Shown piece after piece: positions 33,491 to 42,219 of a stretch of 64,000 nt of DNA; positions within the stretch are counted from its first letter, which is position 1, and each line of letters starts with the position of its first letter. A program made the position numbers and the translations under genes. The DNA comes from Candidatus Eisenbergiella stercoravium (lineage in GTDB: Bacteria; Bacillota; Clostridia; Lachnospirales; Lachnospiraceae): positions 39,236 to 103,235 of the forward strand of contig DXHY01000016.1 of the NCBI GenBank assembly GCA_019113175.1, written 5' to 3'. The notes under the pieces are model-generated. The model saw nothing but the letters and a program-made list of their open reading frames with translations, was not told the DNA's origin and made no database searches.

Positions 33491-35728
33491 CTAAAATGGG
33501 TTCATCGGGTCAAAATCGAACTGCACCGTTCTGCCTCTTCCCTCCCTGTCGTCCTGCTCCTTCAGATATTTTTCCATCCGGTCCTTGAGCCGGATGAGCA
33601 GATCGTAATCCGGGCTTTTGATGTAGATCACGAAGCGGAATACGTCGTTGATCTTCCCGATGGAAGCGGGAGCCGGTCCGATGAGGAAGCTTCCTTCCGG
33701 CAGGTCTCCGGCCAGCAGGGAGAGGCGTTTTGCCAGCGCCGCCCCCGCCTCTTCGTCTGCCGCGCCGATCTGAACGGCCAGGATGTGCGCGGCAGGGGGA
33801 TAGGACAGAAGCCTGCGGTACAGGATCTCTTCCTCATAAAAGCCCTCATAATCCTGGGCCGCCGCGTGAACGATGCTGTAGTGCTCCGGCTGATAGGTCT
33901 GGATCACCACCTCGCCGGGCCTGCTGCCCCGGCCCGCCCGGCCCGCCGCCTGGGTCAGAAGCTGGAAGGTCCGCTCTGACGCCCTGTAGTCCGCAGCGGC
34001 AAGGGACATGTCCGCCGCCAGAATTCCCATAAGGGTGACCGCCGGAAAATCGTGCCCCTTGACGATCATCTGGGTGCCCACCAGCACGTCCGCCTCTCCG
34101 GCGGCAAAGGAGGCGAGGATCTGTTCATAGCTTTCTTTTTTCCGGGTGGTGTCCGCATCCATCCGCAGCACCTTTTTGTCCGGATACATCTTATGAAGCT
34201 GCTCCTCGATCTGTTCGGTTCCCGCCCGAAAGCCCAGAATATAGCGGGAGCCGCATTCCGGACAGATTTTCACAGCCGGACGCGTATAGCCGCAGTAGTG
34301 GCAGACCAGAGTGCCGTTTCTGTGCTCCGAAAGGGAAACGTCGCAGTGGGGGCACTTCATCACGTGACCGCACATGCGGCAGGAAACGAAGCCCGCATAG
34401 CCCCTGCGGTTCAGAAAAAGCATGCTCTGCTCCCCTCTGGCAAACCGGTCCTCCAGAAGCGCCTGCAGCCTCCTGGAAAAAATGGAGCGGTTTCCTTCCT
34501 TCAGCTCCTGTCGCAGGTCCTCCACATACACCTTCGGCAGCGCGCCGCCGTTTAAGCGCTCTGAAAGGGTGTAGAGCCGGTACCTGCCCTCCTTCGCCCG
34601 ATAGAAGCTCTCCAGAGAAGGAGTGGCGGAGCCCAAAAATACCGCTGCCCCGTGGAGCCTTGCCAGCTCCTCGGCGGTCTCCCTTGCGTGGTATTTCGGC
34701 ATGGTTTCGCTTTTATAGCTGCCCTCATGCTCCTCGTCAATGACGATGAGGCCGATGTCCGGAAAAGGGGTGAACAGGGCGGAGCGGGGACCGATGATCA
34801 CATCGATCTCCCGGCGCTTCGCCCTCTCGCACTGATCGTATTTCTCCCCGGCGGACAGGGTGGAATTCATCACCGAAACCCGGTCTCCAAACCTCCTGTA
34901 AAAGCGCAGCACGGTCTGATAGGTAAGAGCGATCTCCGGGATCAGCATCACCGCCTGATGGCCCCGCCTCACCACGCCCTCAATGAGCGCCATGTAGACC
35001 TCCGTTTTCCCGCTCCCGGTGATTCCCTTCAGGAGGCAGGTCTGTCGGTCTCCGGCATCGTATTTTTCGAAAAAATCATCCACAATACGCCGCTGGGAAG
35101 GGCTTAAGCGTCTTCCCTCCTCCCGCTCCACATCCAGCTTCACCGGATTGCGGTAGTAGGGAATGCTTTCGATGGAAACAATGCCGCTCTCCCAGAGGCT
35201 TTTGAAGGTGGATGCGGAAATGTTCAGCTTCTTTGCAAGCAGGCCCATGGGAAGGCATTCCTCCGCGATCAGCTCCCGCAGGACGCGGGCTTTGGCGTTC
35301 TGGTGCTTCCTCTCGCACTCCAGAAGCTCCTGACGGGCCTCCTCCCTGCTCACTCGAAGGCGGATCTCCTTTTTCTCCGGCGTCTTAAACTTCTTTCTCG
35401 CCGGAAGCACGGTTTTCAGAGCCGCGATAATGGTGGAACCGTAATGCTCCTTCATCCAGAAAGCCAGCCGGATCAGACGGCTCTCCACCTGAGCGCCGCC
35501 CTCCCGGATGCTGTCCAGCTCCTTCATTCGGCTTTCATCAAAATCCGCCTCATCCGTCACCTCGATGATATAGCCGGTACGCAGGGTGTTGCCGCGCCCG
35601 AAGGGGATGGTGACCTGCATGCCCGGCTCGGGAACGCCCCGAAGCCGCTCGGGAATGCGGTAGGCAAAGGGGCGGTCCACATTTTCATGAGAAATATCCA
35701 CGATGACGTTTGCATATTTTCCCTGCAT
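33491..35728 (-). CDS. priA: Primosomal protein N' (replication restart helicase PriA)
   Basis: About 745 residues. N-terminal DNA-binding domain, Walker A GITGSGKTEVYMAL, DEEH box VIDEEHEGSYKSE, the eight-cysteine zinc region (CRMCGHVMKCPHC ... CHYCG ... CPECGSRY), and helicase motifs V-VI (VGTQMIVKGHDFP, QAAGRAGRG). PriA reloads replisomes at stalled forks. I start at MQGKYANVIVDIS (ATG 35728), after AAAGGAGG at about 11 bases; an ATG at 35812, 6 bases from the murE stop, would add 28 low-complexity residues. Confidence 0.96.
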   Translation of the reverse strand: MQGKYANVIVDISHENVDRPFAYRIPERLRGVPEPGMQVTIPFGRGNTLRTGYIIEVTDEADFDESRMKELDSIREGGAQVESRLIRLAFWMKEHYGSTIIAALKTVLPARKKFKTPEKKEIRLRVSREEARQELLECERKHQNAKARVLRELIAEECLPMGLLAKKLNISASTFKSLWESGIVSIESIPYYRNPVKLDVEREEGRRLSPSQRRIVDDFFEKYDAGDRQTCLLKGITGSGKTEVYMALIEGVVRRGHQAVMLIPEIALTYQTVLRFYRRFGDRVSVMNSTLSAGEKYDQCERAKRREIDVIIGPRSALFTPFPDIGLIVIDEEHEGSYKSETMPKYHARETAEELARLHGAAVFLGSATPSLESFYRAKEGRYRLYTLSERLNGGALPKVYVEDLRQELKEGNRSIFSRRLQALLEDRFARGEQSMLFLNRRGYAGFVSCRMCGHVMKCPHCDVSLSEHRNGTLVCHYCGYTRPAVKICPECGSRYILGFRAGTEQIEEQLHKMYPDKKVLRMDADTTRKKESYEQILASFAAGEADVLVGTQMIVKGHDFPAVTLMGILAADMSLAAADYRASERTFQLLTQAAGRAGRGSRPGEVVIQTYQPEHYSIVHAAAQDYEGFYEEEILYRRLLSYPPAAHILAVQIGAADEEAGAALAKRLSLLAGDLPEGSFLIGPAPASIGKINDVFRFVIYIKSPDYDLLIRLKDRMEKYLKEQDDREGRGRTVQFDFDPMNPF

Positions 35729-35820
35729 CTGCCTTACCGCCTCCTTTCCGGCTTTTCCCGTTTCAGTCCCCATCGCAGGCTCCGGCACGGGCCGGGGTCT
35801 TCCGCTTTCCATAAGAAATT

Positions 35821-37344
35821 CTACGAGGAAAAGGAAATGCCCCGTTCCTTCAGAATATCCGCGATCAGCTCCCGTTCGTCCATGTGATGCTTCACGCCTT
35901 TGATTTCCTGATAGTCCTCATGCCCCTTGCCTGCGAGAACAATGATGTCTCCCGGACGTCCGTGGTCGATGGCCCAGGCGATGGCTTCCTTCCTGTCACA
36001 GATTTCGATATGCTCGCCGTCCGTTTTCTGAATTCCCGTCACAATATCGTCAATGATGGCCTGAGGCTCCTCGAACCGGGGGTTGTCGGAGGTGATAACG
36101 GTCAGATCCGCAAGCCTTCCGCTCACCTCTCCCATCTCGAAACGGCGCAGGCGGGAACGGTTTCCGCCGCAGCCAAACACACAGACCAGCCTTCCATGCT
36201 CGTATTCCTTCAGAGTGGTCAGAAGGCTTTCCAGCGCCATGGCGTTGTGAGCGTAATCGATGAGCAGGGTGAACTCATCCGATACCTTCACCAGTTCAAT
36301 GCGTCCCTTCACCTTTGCCGCAAGAAGTGCTTTCTGAATATCCGGAACGGAAACGTCAAAATGGCGGCAGATGGCGATGGCGGTCAGAGCATTGTAAACG
36401 CTGAACCGGCCCGGCATGTCTATCTGAGCGTCAAAATCCATCGGTCTGCCGGATTCCGTCCCATTCCCGCTGCAGGACACATGAAAGGCTACGCCAAGCT
36501 TTCCGTTCACATTCGTAAGCTTCAGGTCCGTGGCACGAATGTCGCAGTCCCCGCTCAGTCCGTAGGTTTCCAGCCGGCAGGTGTGCCCTTCCGTCACCTG
36601 CTGCCAATGGGCGTCGTCCCGGTTCACAATGCCAACCCGGCACTGTTTGAACAGAAGTCCCTTGCAGTGCATATACTCTTCAAAGCTGGCATGCTCGTTG
36701 GGCCCGATATGATCCGGTTCGATATTCGTAAAGATGCCGAAGTCAAACACGAAGCCCTGGCTTCTGTGCTGCATCAGCGCCTGAGAAGAGACCTCCATCA
36801 CCACCGCGTCACAGCCCTCCTCCACCATCCTCGCAAAACAGGACTGGAGCACATAGGATTCTGGCGTGGTGTTCTCCGCATGGATATGGGTTTCTCCGAT
36901 GATCACCTCAATGGTGCCTACCAGCCCCACCTTCAGCCCGGCGTTTTCCAGGATGGACTTCACCAGATAGGTAGAGGTGGTTTTCCCCTTTGTCCCGGTG
37001 ATGCCGATAGTCTTCAGCTTCGAAGCCGGATGCCCGAACCAGGCCGCCGACAGAAAGGCAAGCGCGTAGCGCGTGCTTTCCACCTGCAGGATCAGAACTT
37101 TACTGTCCTGCGGCACCTCCACGGGCTTCTCCACCACCAGAACGGCCGCTCCCTGAGAAACCGCCTGTGCCGCCGCAGAATGTCCGTCAAAATTGGCCCC
37201 TTCGATGCAGACGAAAAGGCAGTCCTTCGTAATTTTTCTGGAATCGTAAACCAGAGCCGTAATCTCCTGTTCCAGAGCGGCTTCCAGGTTCCCCCGAAGG
37301 GCTGTCACTTCCAGATTCTCAAGCAGAGTTCTCAGTTTGGCCAT
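35821..37344 (-). CDS. murE: UDP-N-acetylmuramoyl-L-alanyl-D-glutamate--2,6-diaminopimelate ligase
   Basis: A 507-residue Mur ligase adding the third stem-peptide residue. ATP loop GTKGKTTSTYLV, the carbamoylated-lysine region, and the C-terminal selectivity motif DNPR in TSDNPRFEEP, which in known MurE enzymes marks meso-diaminopimelate rather than lysine. This agrees with dapA/dapB in the same window. It is unlinked from the dcw cluster (14 kb away) and instead heads a priA-def-fmt run. ATG 37344 has AGAGG upstream, preceded by hairpin module copy C and a promoter at 37515-37543. Confidence 0.96.
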   Translation of the reverse strand: MAKLRTLLENLEVTALRGNLEAALEQEITALVYDSRKITKDCLFVCIEGANFDGHSAAAQAVSQGAAVLVVEKPVEVPQDSKVLILQVESTRYALAFLSAAWFGHPASKLKTIGITGTKGKTTSTYLVKSILENAGLKVGLVGTIEVIIGETHIHAENTTPESYVLQSCFARMVEEGCDAVVMEVSSQALMQHRSQGFVFDFGIFTNIEPDHIGPNEHASFEEYMHCKGLLFKQCRVGIVNRDDAHWQQVTEGHTCRLETYGLSGDCDIRATDLKLTNVNGKLGVAFHVSCSGNGTESGRPMDFDAQIDMPGRFSVYNALTAIAICRHFDVSVPDIQKALLAAKVKGRIELVKVSDEFTLLIDYAHNAMALESLLTTLKEYEHGRLVCVFGCGGNRSRLRRFEMGEVSGRLADLTVITSDNPRFEEPQAIIDDIVTGIQKTDGEHIEICDRKEAIAWAIDHGRPGDIIVLAGKGHEDYQEIKGVKHHMDERELIADILKERGISFSS

Positions 37345-37357
37345 GTTTCCTCTTTCC

Positions 37358-37471
37358 TGCGGCCGAACGGCCGCATCTTAATCCGTGAGAAGAATTGCGC
37401 CAGCAATTCTTCCAGGGAATCGGCGAAGCCGATTCCCGCCTCATCTTTTCCTGCGGCCGAACAGCCGCTGC
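37358..37471 (-). repeat. Multi-hairpin intergenic module, copy C (before murE)
   Basis: Toward murE: GCGGCT/GGCCGC (37453-37468, one mismatch), GGGAATCGGC-TTC-GCCGATTCCC, AAGAATTGC-TGGC-GCAATTCTT, GCGGCC-GTTC-GGCCGC (37359-37374), then AGAGG and ATG. The last stem ends 15 nt before the start. All stems differ from copies A, B and F yet keep pairing. Confidence 0.8.
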
Positions 37472-37514
37472 ATTATTATACGCCGGACGTACCCCCCGGC
37501 CGATAGATTCTTTA

Positions 37515-37543
37515 AGAATAGCACAGAAGGAAGGAATTTTCAA
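37515..37543 (-). promoter_or_regulatory. Sigma-A promoter of murE-priA run
   Basis: Minus-strand TTGAAA (37543-37538), 17 bases, TATTCT (37520-37515) with a TGTGC extended -10. It lies at the 3' edge of the ATPase remnant. The predicted transcript start is near 37508, so module copy C is entirely within the leader. Confidence 0.6.
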
Positions 37544-37806
37544 CTGACGGCGCTTCCCGGTATTTGCAGGAACCGATGATTGCGCTGTCTCCTTCCGCGG
37601 AGGTAACCACAACATCAATCATCGCCTGTCTGCAGGTTTTGGGATTTTCTCCCCACTACTGTGGCTGTAATCTCTGACAGCTTCGTCTTTCCGGAAGCGA
37701 CTGCCGTAAATAACTGCCACTTCCGGCTTATCGCTCCGGTACATCCGGTTCAGCTTTTTCAATTCCTGTTCTCTGCCAATAAATACTGAAATATTGCGGT
37801 CTCCTT
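37530..37806 (-). pseudogene. Remnant of an AAA ATPase (DUF234-type, archaeal-ATPase family)
   Basis: On the minus strand SVFIGREQELKKLNR and PEVAVIYG match the start of this ATPase family. The Walker A that should follow (GRRRVGKT) is broken by a small deletion: GKTKLSEI continues in another frame. Shortly after, a third frame reads IDVVVTSAEGDSAIIGSCKY, matching the nuclease-like C-terminal domain of the same family, so most of the middle (about 350 residues) is gone. The SD AAAGGAGA survives near 37804 but the start codon does not. This is a decayed gene with no function expected; its 3' end now contains the murE promoter. Confidence 0.65.
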
Positions 37807-37852
37807 TCGCGAATTATGATATCCTATATTATAATTCACTGTTTTCAGGTCA

Positions 37853-39703
37853 TCAATCAGACGAACGTTCCAGTTTATCAAGCGCATAAAGAGCCGCGCC
37901 CGCCGCACCGACGATCTCCGGCTCCGGGCAGATGTAGAGCTTCGCGCCCAGCTTTTCCTCCACAGCGCGGACCACACCCGCGTTCTTTGCCACGCCGCCG
38001 GTCATCATGAATTCTTTCTCCAGACCGACGCGCTTTAACAGGGAGTAGGATTTGTTTGCCACGGCGCGGCAGATGCCGTTTGCGATGTCCGTCTTTTCCC
38101 GGTTGTTGGCGATCAGGGAGATGACCTCGGATTCCGCGAACACGGAGCACATGCTGGTGATCTCAATATCCTCCTTCGACTGCAGGGCGATGGGGCCGAG
38201 TTCGTCCACGTCTACCTCCAGGGAACGGGCGATCATCTCCAGAAAGCGGCCGGTTCCCGCCGCGCACTTGTCGTTCATGACGAAGTCCGCCACCTCACCC
38301 TTTTCATTCAGGCGGATGGCCTTGCTGTCCTGGCCTCCGATGTCCAGAATGGTGCGGACGGCCGGATTGAAGTAATGGGCTCCGCGGCCGTGGCAGCTGA
38401 TTTCCGTCACATTTTCATCCGCGAAGGGAATGCTCACACGTCCGTAGCCTGTGGAGACGATCCAGGAAATATCCTCTCTCTTTAAGCCCGCTTCGGAAAG
38501 CACCTCCTCCAGAATCCGCTGTGCGCTTTCTCCTGATTTCGCGCCGGTACGCACCACCGCGGAGGAGACGATTTTACGATCTCTGTCCATGATTACCGCA
38601 TTGGTGGAGGTGGAGCCGCTGTCAATTCCCATCACATACATCTTTCCCGTTTTCTCCTTTCCTGCCTCTGTCCTGCCTTTCTCTGTTTCCTCCGGCTGCT
38701 GTCCGAAGGACTCCAGAAAGGCTTCGATTCTGGTTAAAATCTGACCGTAGCTCTGCTTCGTGTAATCCGTCTCCAGTGCCAGCATGGGACGGTTCAGCCG
38801 CTTTTTCAGCCAGGCGTATTCATAGGAATAATTATCACAGAACTGGACGGTATGATAGATCACGCCGTCCACGCTTCCCGCATAGCGCTCGATCAGCTCA
38901 TCTCTCTGAGATGCCGCCTCCATGCGCATGCAGGGGAACTGGCTCAGAAGCCCTCTGGTATAGCCCGTGAGCACCTGATCCGGCTCCAGCAGATATTTAC
39001 GCTTCAGTCCGGTACAGGTCAGGTCAAAGGCCAGATTGGCATTTTTCTCCTGCAGAATCCGCACGATGCTCTCATTTGCCCTGGCGCCGATAAGCCCGAT
39101 ATTTTTTCTTCGTACAGTGCGTACAGCGCTGCACCCTGTGCCCGCTTCGGAAGTCTGGCCAGCCGCACAAGTCTGCGTTTTCTCCCCATCCGCTTTTCCG
39201 GAAGCCGTTTTCTGCAGCTCCGTTTCCGCGCCTTCCTGCCGCGGCTCCCTTTCCGCATCGCAGCCGCTCTCTCCCAGGGAGATGCTCTGCTCCTTCTGTT
39301 TCCTTCTCAGGATATCCGCCAGCTTCTCCTCCTCAAAGGTTTTTCCGGAAAAAGCTTTATAGGCCGCGATCATTTTCCGGATGCGGGCCTCATAGAGGGT
39401 GATTCCGGCGTCTTTCGTGATTCTCGGCGTATCCAGAATATAGATGAACCGGTCCGGCAGCTCCTGCTTCAGCACATCGTACAGCCGGCGGATGCTGTCA
39501 CAGCAGGTGGTGAGGATCACGCCCTCATAATTTCCCGCCATCACATCCTCCAGCACGCCCTTGGCAAAGCTGCAGATATTGGGGTGCATCTTCATGTCCG
39601 CCTGAGTGAAATTCGATACCTGCGGATCGATCCGTTTCATTTCCACGCCCATGGACTCAAACACCTCAATGGGCGCATATTTGCATATATATCCGAGCAT
39701 CAC
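37853..39703 (-). CDS. Fused 2-hydroxyacyl-CoA dehydratase-like subunit and BcrAD/BadFG-type ATPase activator
   Basis: A 616-residue fusion. Residues 1-135 and about 190-330 together resemble an HgdB/HgdA-type (double-cubane-like) component, with YICKYAPIEVF, HPNICSFAK, TTCCDSIRR and VQFCDNYSYEYAW as likely cluster-cysteine sites. A charged linker splits them (about 140-190). Residues about 355-616 are an ASKHA ATPase activator: GIDSGSTSTNAV, STGYGR, DIGGQDSKAI, the cluster cysteines in NDKCAAGTGRF and TSMCSVFAESEV, and TGGVAKNAGV. In known systems the activator passes electrons to the dehydratase at the cost of ATP. The start overlaps the upstream hgdB-like stop by 4 bases. Substrate unknown; relatives include YjiL/YjiM and double-cubane proteins. 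Confidence 0.85.
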   Translation of the reverse strand: MMLGYICKYAPIEVFESMGVEMKRIDPQVSNFTQADMKMHPNICSFAKGVLEDVMAGNYEGVILTTCCDSIRRLYDVLKQELPDRFIYILDTPRITKDAGITLYEARIRKMIAAYKAFSGKTFEEEKLADILRRKQKEQSISLGESGCDAEREPRQEGAETELQKTASGKADGEKTQTCAAGQTSEAGTGCSAVRTVRRKNIGLIGARANESIVRILQEKNANLAFDLTCTGLKRKYLLEPDQVLTGYTRGLLSQFPCMRMEAASQRDELIERYAGSVDGVIYHTVQFCDNYSYEYAWLKKRLNRPMLALETDYTKQSYGQILTRIEAFLESFGQQPEETEKGRTEAGKEKTGKMYVMGIDSGSTSTNAVIMDRDRKIVSSAVVRTGAKSGESAQRILEEVLSEAGLKREDISWIVSTGYGRVSIPFADENVTEISCHGRGAHYFNPAVRTILDIGGQDSKAIRLNEKGEVADFVMNDKCAAGTGRFLEMIARSLEVDVDELGPIALQSKEDIEITSMCSVFAESEVISLIANNREKTDIANGICRAVANKSYSLLKRVGLEKEFMMTGGVAKNAGVVRAVEEKLGAKLYICPEPEIVGAAGAALYALDKLERSSD

Positions 39704-40989
39704 ACTTCCTCACTTTCCGCCGCATTTTTCTTTTCATCCAGCATCTCAAGAAAAGCCTCCAGCCGGGTCTTGATCTGCCCGTCGTGGCTGTTTCTCTTAT
39801 CGATCCCGTCTCCATCCAGGATCAGCGTGGGGATCTGCTTCTCCTGCATTTTTTCCTTCAGGAGGATGCTGCCGCCGGAGGCCTGCTTGCAGCCCCAGTG
39901 GCAGAAATAGATCACCGCATCCGGATGCAGCCGGTCGCAGAGGGACGCAATGGCCTCCGCCTTATGGGCGTAGGAGCCGTTATAGAGATTCCTGATGATC
40001 TTTTTTGCCAGAGCCTCGAAGGGATGCTCCGCATCCATCTCCTCCATGTAATCCAGAATGATATCGCTGGCGATGATCTGGTATTCCTCGTTTCTGTCAA
40101 AATATTTTTTCAGAGTCTCCTGATAGAAGGGAATCAGATGCAGCCAGAGAATTTTCTTTCCTTCAAATGCGGGGCTGTCCGCAATCTCCTGATTCATGAA
40201 ACGGATCAGGTCCAGAAATTCCTGTGTGCCGATCAGCAGATGCATGCCCATCATCATGTACAGATGACTGATGAGCGCGCCCGGATACCGGCGCTTCGTC
40301 TGATATTCGAAGAATCGCATCAGCTCTCTTCTCGTTTCATTTTCAATCCGGATCGTCTCCTTCAGCTTTTCCTCTTCAAACTTCCGGCCGGTCAGCTCCT
40401 CCAGAGAGGCGGCAAGGCCGCGCAGCTGATCCGCCAGGTAGCTTACCGACTCCTCGTCCGCCGCGTAGGGCACATCCAGAAAGGTGAATGGAACGCCCGC
40501 CTTTTTTTCCAGATACCGGAAGGTGTTCAGGTTTCCGTCACAGGAAAGGGAGGTGGTGATGGCATAATCCGGTTTCTGGATCACGCCGCTCTCCACCCCG
40601 CCCACGAAGGTCTTATGGTAGGAGCACAGGGTGGGCGCAAGGCCGATATCCTGTGCGTAATCGATGAAATAATCCTCCAGGTGAAAGCCGCTCATGTAGC
40701 AGGAAAGCACCTCAATGGACAGCGTGCGCAGTCCGAAGCAGTGCACCAGCTCGCAGGGTGCGAATATATTGCCCCAAACGTAGCTCCCCTCCCGGCTCAG
40801 GGAATCCGCCACCATCCCCATCATCATCTGCTCCAGCTTCTGATAGCCTTTGGACAGATCTTTGGTGGGGAGCAGACGCATCCGCCATTTGTTCGCCTGA
40901 AATCCCAACAGAATCTTGTTCCAGCTCTTTTCCGGCCGTTTCATGGCCTCTTCTTTTACGTAATCGATATATTTGTCTACGACTGACAT
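39700..40989 (-). CDS. 2-hydroxyacyl-CoA dehydratase-family (HgdB/YjiM/double-cubane type) protein
   Basis: A 429-residue FldC/HgdB-like protein. Likely cluster ligands are the cysteines in FAPCELVHCFG, TLCSYHKTFVG and CHWGCKQASGG, the last being a strong family signature. Known members either dehydrate 2-hydroxyacyl-CoAs or carry an [8Fe-9S] double cubane cluster that reduces small molecules. No CoA transferase, acyl-CoA dehydrogenase or amino-acid fermentation gene is nearby, which favours a double-cubane type or an orphan role. The partner fusion protein overlaps by 4 bases, so both are made in equal amounts. ATG 40989 is preceded by AGAGG and hairpin module copy D. Confidence 0.85.
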   Translation of the reverse strand: MSVVDKYIDYVKEEAMKRPEKSWNKILLGFQANKWRMRLLPTKDLSKGYQKLEQMMMGMVADSLSREGSYVWGNIFAPCELVHCFGLRTLSIEVLSCYMSGFHLEDYFIDYAQDIGLAPTLCSYHKTFVGGVESGVIQKPDYAITTSLSCDGNLNTFRYLEKKAGVPFTFLDVPYAADEESVSYLADQLRGLAASLEELTGRKFEEEKLKETIRIENETRRELMRFFEYQTKRRYPGALISHLYMMMGMHLLIGTQEFLDLIRFMNQEIADSPAFEGKKILWLHLIPFYQETLKKYFDRNEEYQIIASDIILDYMEEMDAEHPFEALAKKIIRNLYNGSYAHKAEAIASLCDRLHPDAVIYFCHWGCKQASGGSILLKEKMQEKQIPTLILDGDGIDKRNSHDGQIKTRLEAFLEMLDEKKNAAESEEV

Positions 40990-41002
40990 ACTACCTCTTT
41001 CT

Positions 41003-41114
41003 TTGCGGCCGAACGGCCGCCTTTAATCATGTAAGAAGAATCACGAAGTGATTCTTCCAGGGAAACCGCTTGCGGTTTCCCGCGTCTCTGTTCTTTGCGG
41101 CCGGATGGCCGCTT
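41003..41114 (-). repeat. Multi-hairpin intergenic module, copy D (before the dehydratase-like gene)
   Basis: Toward the gene: GCGGCC-ATCC-GGCCGC (41097-41112), GGGAAACCGC/GCGGTTTCCC, AAGAATCAC-TTC-GTGATTCTT, GCGGCC-GTTC-GGCCGC (41005-41020), then AGAGG and ATG. The last stem ends 16 nt before the start codon. The terminal stem is the same as in copy C; the middle stems are not. Confidence 0.8.
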
Positions 41115-41158
41115 TTTAAATGTATACAAAATAGATACAGATATAAACCCAAAGTAGT

Positions 41159-41187
41159 AATATATCATATTTTTCAGAAAATGTTAA
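41159..41187 (-). promoter_or_regulatory. Sigma-A promoter of the dehydratase-like operon
   Basis: Minus-strand TTAACA (41187-41182), 17 bases, TATATT (41164-41159). The leader of about 160 nt contains module copy D. Confidence 0.6.
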
Positions 41188-41226
41188 CGCATTTTTTGCG
41201 TTTCCGCATCAGCTGCGCAATACAGC

Positions 41227-41257
41227 AAAAAACAGACCCCCGCGTAAAGCGAGGGCC
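41227..41257 (-). terminator. Rho-independent terminator after the HipA-like gene
   Basis: Minus-strand CCCTCGC pairs with GCGGGGG (loop TTTAC) and TCTG plus six T follow. The 140 bases between it and the HipA-like stop also hold the inverted repeat AGATAGTT/AACTATCT (41275-41305) of unknown role. Confidence 0.75.
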
Positions 41258-41394
41258 TGCCGACTATGAGGGGGAGATAGTTTGTGAGTTGCTGTTCAAC
41301 TATCTGGAATTTATCTTACTGAGAAAATGTGTTGATTTTGTGTTGGATATTTGAAAAATTTTTGAAGAAGATTTTCTCCGTATTCTTTCGGCCA

Positions 41395-42219
41395 TCAGAA
41401 ATTTTTTCCCTTGAAATATAACCGATACTTCCTCATCCGCTCAAAAACCACCTGCTCTACCCTGCGGCAGATTTTTTCGTCATACAGCTCTCCGGCAAAT
41501 TCCAGCTCTCTGGACACATCCTTTTGAGAAAAGGAAAAATGCAGCTGCATGCCATACAATTTCTCCGCCGCATCAACCTGCTCATCAAAATTTCCGGAAA
41601 AAGGTTTTGCATGAACATGTCCGATACAATCATAAATATCCTGATCCAGAGAATAGTCATTAAGGTCAGACAGCAGAGCCAGACCATTATCAAAAACAGG
41701 ACAAAAACGGAACTCCATCGTTTTTTCATTTCGAATGACCGCCAGATTGTTTGTATGACGATCCTCGTTCAGGAAAAAGGCGTCCAGTTCCAGCAACAGG
41801 GTCAGATATTCTCCGGCTCTCTTCAGTCCGGTTGTCCGCTCCAGGAATTCTGTCGTGTAACGAATTCTTTCCTTCGGTTCCCTCATTTTTCCAAGAGTCT
41901 CCGCCAGTCCCCGCCCATTATAGGCACGGTGCAACCGCTCAAGCGGCACCAGCATTTCGTCCCTGTCTCGAAAGTTGTCACTGACACATCCGGAAAGTTC
42001 CTTTCCCCGATACCGAATCCACACCGGTCCGTATTCCACAAACCCGGACACATTGGACTGCTTCAGCAGACGTGATATTAAAACCTCTGAAAGAGCTTCG
42101 TAACCCATATAGTCAGCCTTGTACCACTTCCCCTGCCACTGCCATTTCGGCTGATCTCCTTTTGAAGTATGTCCCTGATTCGGTTCACGGGCGACCGCGT
42201 CCAGATCAATTTTTTCCAT
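41395..42219 (-). CDS. HipA-like kinase-fold protein, candidate toxin
   Basis: A 274-residue protein with the catalytic half of a HipA/CtkA-type kinase. A conserved lysine strand (KWYKADYMGYEALSE) corresponds to the ATP-binding lobe; the catalytic loop reads FFLNEDRHTNNLAVI (Asp, His, Asn-Asn) and the metal loop PVFDNGLALL. Known HipA-family kinases phosphorylate translation factors such as glutamyl-tRNA synthetase and cause dormancy. It lacks the extra N-terminal HipA domain (HipS-like), which may be supplied by the upstream partner: their genes overlap by 14 bases (ATG 42219 inside the partner's last codons). Activity and target are inferred. All key kinase residues are present, so it is probably not decayed. 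Confidence 0.75.
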   Translation of the reverse strand: MEKIDLDAVAREPNQGHTSKGDQPKWQWQGKWYKADYMGYEALSEVLISRLLKQSNVSGFVEYGPVWIRYRGKELSGCVSDNFRDRDEMLVPLERLHRAYNGRGLAETLGKMREPKERIRYTTEFLERTTGLKRAGEYLTLLLELDAFFLNEDRHTNNLAVIRNEKTMEFRFCPVFDNGLALLSDLNDYSLDQDIYDCIGHVHAKPFSGNFDEQVDAAEKLYGMQLHFSFSQKDVSRELEFAGELYDEKICRRVEQVVFERMRKYRLYFKGKNF

